Below are positions 59,230 to 64,000 of a stretch of 64,000 bases of DNA, piece by piece; position 1 is the first letter of the stretch; each line of letters begins with the position of its first letter. The translations under genes were made by a program, and so were the position numbers. A model generated the notes under the pieces. It made no database searches and was not told where the DNA came from. It saw only the letters and a program-made list of their open reading frames with translations. Source of the DNA: Xiphophorus maculatus (Eukaryota; Chordata; Actinopteri; Cyprinodontiformes; Poeciliidae); assembly GCF_002775205.1 (NCBI RefSeq), contig NC_036454.1:3217382-3281381 (forward strand). Direction: 5' to 3'.

Positions 59230-62200
59230 TGTATACACCCACAATACATATATTATGGGTGAATATATTAGTCCATTTTATTAGCTTTAAATGGACTAAT
59301 ATTCACCCATTGGTCCATTTAAAGCATATTATTATTATTATTATTATTATTGTTGTTATTATGTAGAGATGAAGTGTGCAGTTCAGGGCTTTCTGCATGA
59401 AGGATTCAAATAGGTTTTCTGATGTAGTTTAAAAAGTATTTTGTGAAGTTTTTACATTCTTAATTACAACATTTTTATTTATTTTAAATGTATTTCCTAC
59501 ATTTTTTATTGTCCATCTTTATACTTTATTAAGTTTATTCATAGTACCTTCTTTTTTTTGGATACTTGCTGCGTAAACATTTTAGTCATTTGAAGCTCAA
59601 ACCAACAAACTGTCATCCTGGTAATCTGGTGTTAGACTTTTGTTTCCACTCTGACCTCGTTAACAGAGTTGAACTCTGACCTGCTTCGGATGCTTTGGTG
59701 GCTTTTATTTACGGCGTTGGATCATGTTTGTCCAGGTAAAAATGTAGCAAATGTGACATTTCTAAGCTAACCTAAAAGCAGACACATCCTAATCTAAATG
59801 TTTTTAATCCTCATCAACTGAAACTTAAAGTGCAAAAAATTAGAATAATCGGTGTTATACGTCCAAACTGATTAGGGTTACACCTCCTGCAGAGAAGATT
59901 TGTCATCTGAAAGCCACTGAGTCATCAAGAGGAAAACATGAGCAGATGTTCTCTGGCTGCAATGATTTATTATTAAATCAACCAGAAGCACCGAAAATAA
60001 AAACATCCACATTCCTCTGCTGCTTCCAGCTCCTCAGAGCTCCTGAAACATGACTTAATGTTTGACATGCGGCTAACAGTGAGAGCTGAGGTCATGTTTT
60101 CACTGCAACACGTGGACAGGACTGGCACCAGCCATGCAGGCGTGCCATAAAACGACTCCCACTCCGCTGTTTACTGGGAGCAGAAACAGAGGCGCTCCAG
60201 TAAAACCAGTTCCTCCAGGGTTTATCCCGTCTGCAGGTGTTTTAATCCAGAATAAAGTCTCATTCGTCTGTGAGATTTGAACACAGAAAGCCAGTAGGCA
60301 TTTTTTAAAATAGTCTAACCTTTATCAATTATTCACACACATCAGGAGTGACTCTCCAGCACTCAGTGGCCAAATGTTCAAAGATCAATAATTCCTGCCT
60401 TTATTCACCTGACAACCTTTACATCAAAATCACATGATAAATTGAAACAAGCTCAATAATTTCCATTTGCATTATTTATTGCTTTCCTTTCTTTTTTCTC
60501 TTTTTCTACCAAAAACTGGCAGATGAAAGTATTCAGTCTGGTGCTTTGATCTGAACTAGACCTTTAAGGACAATTTTGTTTTAAGAAATGTCTAAATTCA
60601 TTTAATTTGCTTTTTATGTTTATTTATTTGGGATATTTAAAATGTCTTCCAGCCAATCCAGGAGCTCCACTCATTTTCCTTGGCGCTGATTGGCTGAACC
60701 CCCCAAGGATAAGATAAACCTTAGACATTACTGTCTGCTAGTGCTGATACAGTTTAATATGAGTGTATTGAGGCATATTAAAGTAGTTTTAAAGTTTGAA
60801 CTTGAACGCTTTAATTTAGATTAATTTATTACAGATTTTAACGCGTTAAAAATCTCAATGCAATAAATCACATTTTTAATTTTGATTTTTAAATATTTGC
60901 ATTGTCATGTTTCTGGTACGCCCGTAAATCTGACGCACAAGTGACATCCGCAAACAACAGTGATGCACAACGAAGCTGCTTCTCTCGGCTTCATTTCTGC
61001 TTCTAAAACGATTTGATTGGACGCTGGAAACTCTATTGTTGTGTTCAAGTTGTGCTAAAAGCAGCTAGCATGTTAGCGAAACTATTCAGGCCTAAAATAG
61101 CATCTGAATGCTAAACATGTAGCAGCAGCACAGATGCTAACGCTAACGTCAGCGTCCACAGTCCACATTTCTACAGAAGGTCCTGAAAGCTGATTGGCTA
61201 GAATAACACCTTGCTCCCATCTGATGGCTTAATAAACTAAATAATGGATTAAAAACTACAAATAACTTTTATGTTGAGTTTATTTGTCTATTTATTCAAT
61301 AATGTAGACACTTAAATGGTTTTTGAATTGAAAATGTTGCTTATTGTCGATAAATTGTTTGATTAAAATGCGACTAATGAATTACAGACTTTGTAATTAA
61401 CTTAATTAAAGCTTGTAATTGAGTCTCACCACCAGTTTGAACTATTAAAATACGAAGTTATAAGCATCTTTAGAAGGGCTCTAATTTATTCATGTACACC
61501 CTTTTCAATAGGCTGTAAACAGACTGACAGCCATGTTTATGTCAGGATTTGGATCAAATTAATCAACCATTAAGATGATCAAATCTTATTCAGGATTTGT
61601 TTGTGTTATTTTTCGATTGTCTAATGCGATGACAGACCTCTGATTGTTTGGTTATTAATTAATTTTCCACATTTACTCAAGGTCACAGCAAAACATCCAG
61701 TGGAACCGAAACAGACAAAATTACCAGCACTAACACAAAGCATGGTGAAATATTTGTCCATCTGCAAAATGGACAAATATTTGCAGATATTTGTCCATTA
61801 ATATGGACAAATATATTTGTCCTTATATATCAAATCAACAAAAAAATCAACAAAGATATTGTTGATTTTTGTTGTCCCAAAAATCAACTTTTGGGACAAC
61901 AACTTCCAACTTTGTAACTTTGGCACAAAACGTTCTGGTGCTAAACAAACCATTGGCTTCAGGAGGAATCACTATATGTTTTTAAGTATAAAAAAAGATG
62001 AATCACAAAAATAAAGTTCATCATGATATGTGCATCAATTAGCGCTAACGACAAATTCATACAATACTAAGAAAGGATGGGACCTGAGAAGGCAGCTCAA
62101 CATGTTGAGGATATAAAAACATCCATCTTCCTGCCTCCATGCTGCCTAACATCACCTCCCTCCTTTAATAATCTGTTCTGTCGTCATGGTACGGATCTTA

Positions 62201-63774
62201 TGATCACAAGATGATTTTCTTATGATCATCTATCATAAGATAAATGATCTTATGATGACTTTATAATCTGACACTATTTGTTTAGCTAAAAACTTGGTCA
62301 AAATGACTCAATCTGACTGTAAAGAGGAATAAAATGGAGAGTGACTAAAAAATAGAATAAAAAAACAAAACAAAGAAAACCTTGGTGAGGACAAGAGCTG
62401 CTTTCCGCTCACTCCAACAAGACGATTTTAGAGCTAAAACAGCAGGTTTGACCTTCCAACCGTAAATATTTAACCTTTATTTTACCAGAATAAAAACCAA
62501 TTTTCCAAAACGTCCAGGCCAAGAGGCAGCAACAAATACAGCACAAGAACTAACACCAACCCAGTGCAGGTTCATTTCTAACAACAAACGCCCTTTACCT
62601 CCACTTCATCATGACCTCTAGTACTCTTTAGTCTCCAAGCCTCATGCAAAACAAATGACTAACAGCAGCTGTGGCAAATCTGAGGACCGGTCAAGTGAGC
62701 AGACACTCCCAGATCAGCCTTTCTTTCACAGCAACTAAACATGAAGATAACGTGTCTTTATGCACCAATTATTACTGTTACTTCATCAGCTGGAGGGTCA
62801 CTGAGGCCTGTCTTCTGTCCCGCCCATCAAATGTTTACTCCAGCTCCAAGTTTAAGCTATTGTGACAAAAAGCATTTTAAGATCTGAAAACCAATGTTTT
62901 AATTTTTAATTTACCATTAATCACTTTATATTGTCAGGTTTTAGATTTTTATTCCCAACCTGGGAAAGTGTCAGAAGATTCTGAACCAAATGTCTAAAAC
63001 TTACAGACAGAAAACTGTAAATTGGTTACAATTTATGCACATATATTATGAACTAAACTGTAAGAAATAATATTCCCATCTCTCCGGTGCAGTAATGCAG
63101 CTTCAGGTTCAAAGTGGAGGTCAGAGAGTCGTTTAAGAGCCCTGAACCTGCAGGTGGGTCATGGCTAAAGTTCAACATGCAGCATTATGAGTCATAAACG
63201 ACCCGATGGAGAACTGTTTGTTCCTGTTCAGGTCCTTATCCACAACATGAGCAAACATAATAGCTGATGTCCTTGCAGGTTTACACCACTGGCCTCTTTG
63301 TGGCCCCGGGTGATCGATCATGATTAACAGAAAAGAAAGAAAATCTGCGACGGCAGGAAAGGTTTTAAAAAAAAGAATTGACTGTGAGAAAGTAGAGCTT
63401 GGGAAAGTTTAATAAAGTGTGAGCTGCAGGAGGGAAGCTCAATATGGCGTAAAAGAAAAGAGGTGAGGAGGTTCATAAAGTCCTCAAACAGCTTAAAATA
63501 AGCCTAATTCCACTAGATTACAACTTTATTTGTCTACAGATTACTCACCGTTTTAACATCTGAATCCTAAAATCTACAACTGAGAGCTCAAGAAACCACG
63601 AATAACCATCATGTTTAGAAATGAAGTTAAATATTAAGTAAAACTTTTTAAGCATTGCATTAGAAATGTTTAATGGAAACAACAAAATGTGAAATAATTC
63701 CCTCAAATCTGTAAAAATGTCTTTATGCTCGCTTGAACCGGCTTTTCCCAAAATGATTAAAAAACTTGAGGTGT

Positions 63775-63925
63775 TTTTTTCAGCCCTATTGAAATAGATG
63801 TATTTCACAAAACTGCAATGGGAACACTTTTTTGCATCATGAGTCATGTGATCAACAGTCAGATGTTACTACTGACGGAAACGACAAAGAAGGCGAGAGG
63901 AAGTGGTCGGAGGATGAAGGTTTAT
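63775..63925 (+). repeat. dispersed repeat, copy outside the duplication
   Basis: Diverged relative of 16,430-16,620 and 31,366-31,555, with ttcacaaaactgcaatgg and gtcatgtgatcaacag aligning to ttcacaaaattgcaatgg and gtcatatgattaacaa. Confidence 0.65.
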
Positions 63926-64000
63926 TTAGTTATTTTGAGATGAATCTGACCGTTGTTTAATTCAGGTACTAACACTGCCAACTTCAGGGTTTGTTTTGGC

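Larger units (their letters stand above)
57466..64000. other. presumed upstream cnnm4 intron, repeats only
   Basis: No further cnnm4 exon was recognised by eye; exons shorter than about 60 codons could be missed. Contents: dispersed repeat at 57,998-58,268, (TA)n at 59,163-59,227, fold-backs at 59,245-59,315, 61,745-61,895 and 62,205-62,265, and a diverged copy of the 16.4-kb repeat at 63,775-63,925. Confidence 0.5.

Overview
The window is eukaryotic nuclear DNA from a teleost fish. Coding sequence is sparse and split into short exons with GT-AG introns. The one complete single-copy-type gene family present is a fish-type interleukin-1 beta. The rest is dense with fish-type mobile DNA: hAT transposons and MITEs, a Gypsy pol remnant, LINE fragments, a retrovirus-like LTR element, tRNA-related SINE pieces and many microsatellites. 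The species cannot be fixed from the sequence; nothing here is bacterial, and no operons, CRISPR arrays or rRNA genes are seen.

Layout. (1) About 1-33,080 is a tandemly duplicated il1b locus built from three related units. Unit 0 keeps flank sequence (1-2060) and about 100 bp of an il1b last exon (10,490-10,592). Unit 1 (about 11,170-23,085) carries il1b copy 1 (CDS 13,549-15,323, minus strand, 230 aa). Unit 2 (about 24,640-33,075) carries il1b copy 2 (CDS 28,105-30,258, minus strand, 247 aa). Mobile elements have been added unequally. A defective LTR retrovirus-like element (2406-9281) with two nearly identical 2.18-kb LTRs sits in unit 0. A three-level nest (MITE inside hAT inside Gypsy, about 17,960-22,350) sits only in unit 1. 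Another hAT MITE (12,710-12,928) is in unit 1 while unit 2 keeps the empty target site.

(2) About 33,080-46,500 has no gene I can support: microsatellites, MITEs, a SINE, long palindromes and AT-rich DNA. (3) About 48,548-57,465 holds the last three coding exons of a CNNM4-type magnesium transporter or cyclin M gene on the minus strand; its earlier exons must lie beyond 57,465 and probably beyond the window. The 7.7-kb intron between its last-but-one and preceding exons contains a 1.4-kb minisatellite of a 40-bp unit made of two diverged 20-bp halves. (4) 57,466 to the end is read as upstream intron of that gene, with repeats and quasi-palindromes and no further exon recognised.

The main biological story is the il1b family. 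Copy 1 has lost the end of exon 2 with its normal splice donor to a repeat insertion plus deletion, yet the junction offers a new donor in the same phase. Its exon 3 differs from copy 2 by three indels that are all multiples of three. This suggests a paralogue that stayed translatable while changing, rather than a simple pseudogene. All coordinates, splice sites and comparisons were read by eye; no search or alignment program was run.
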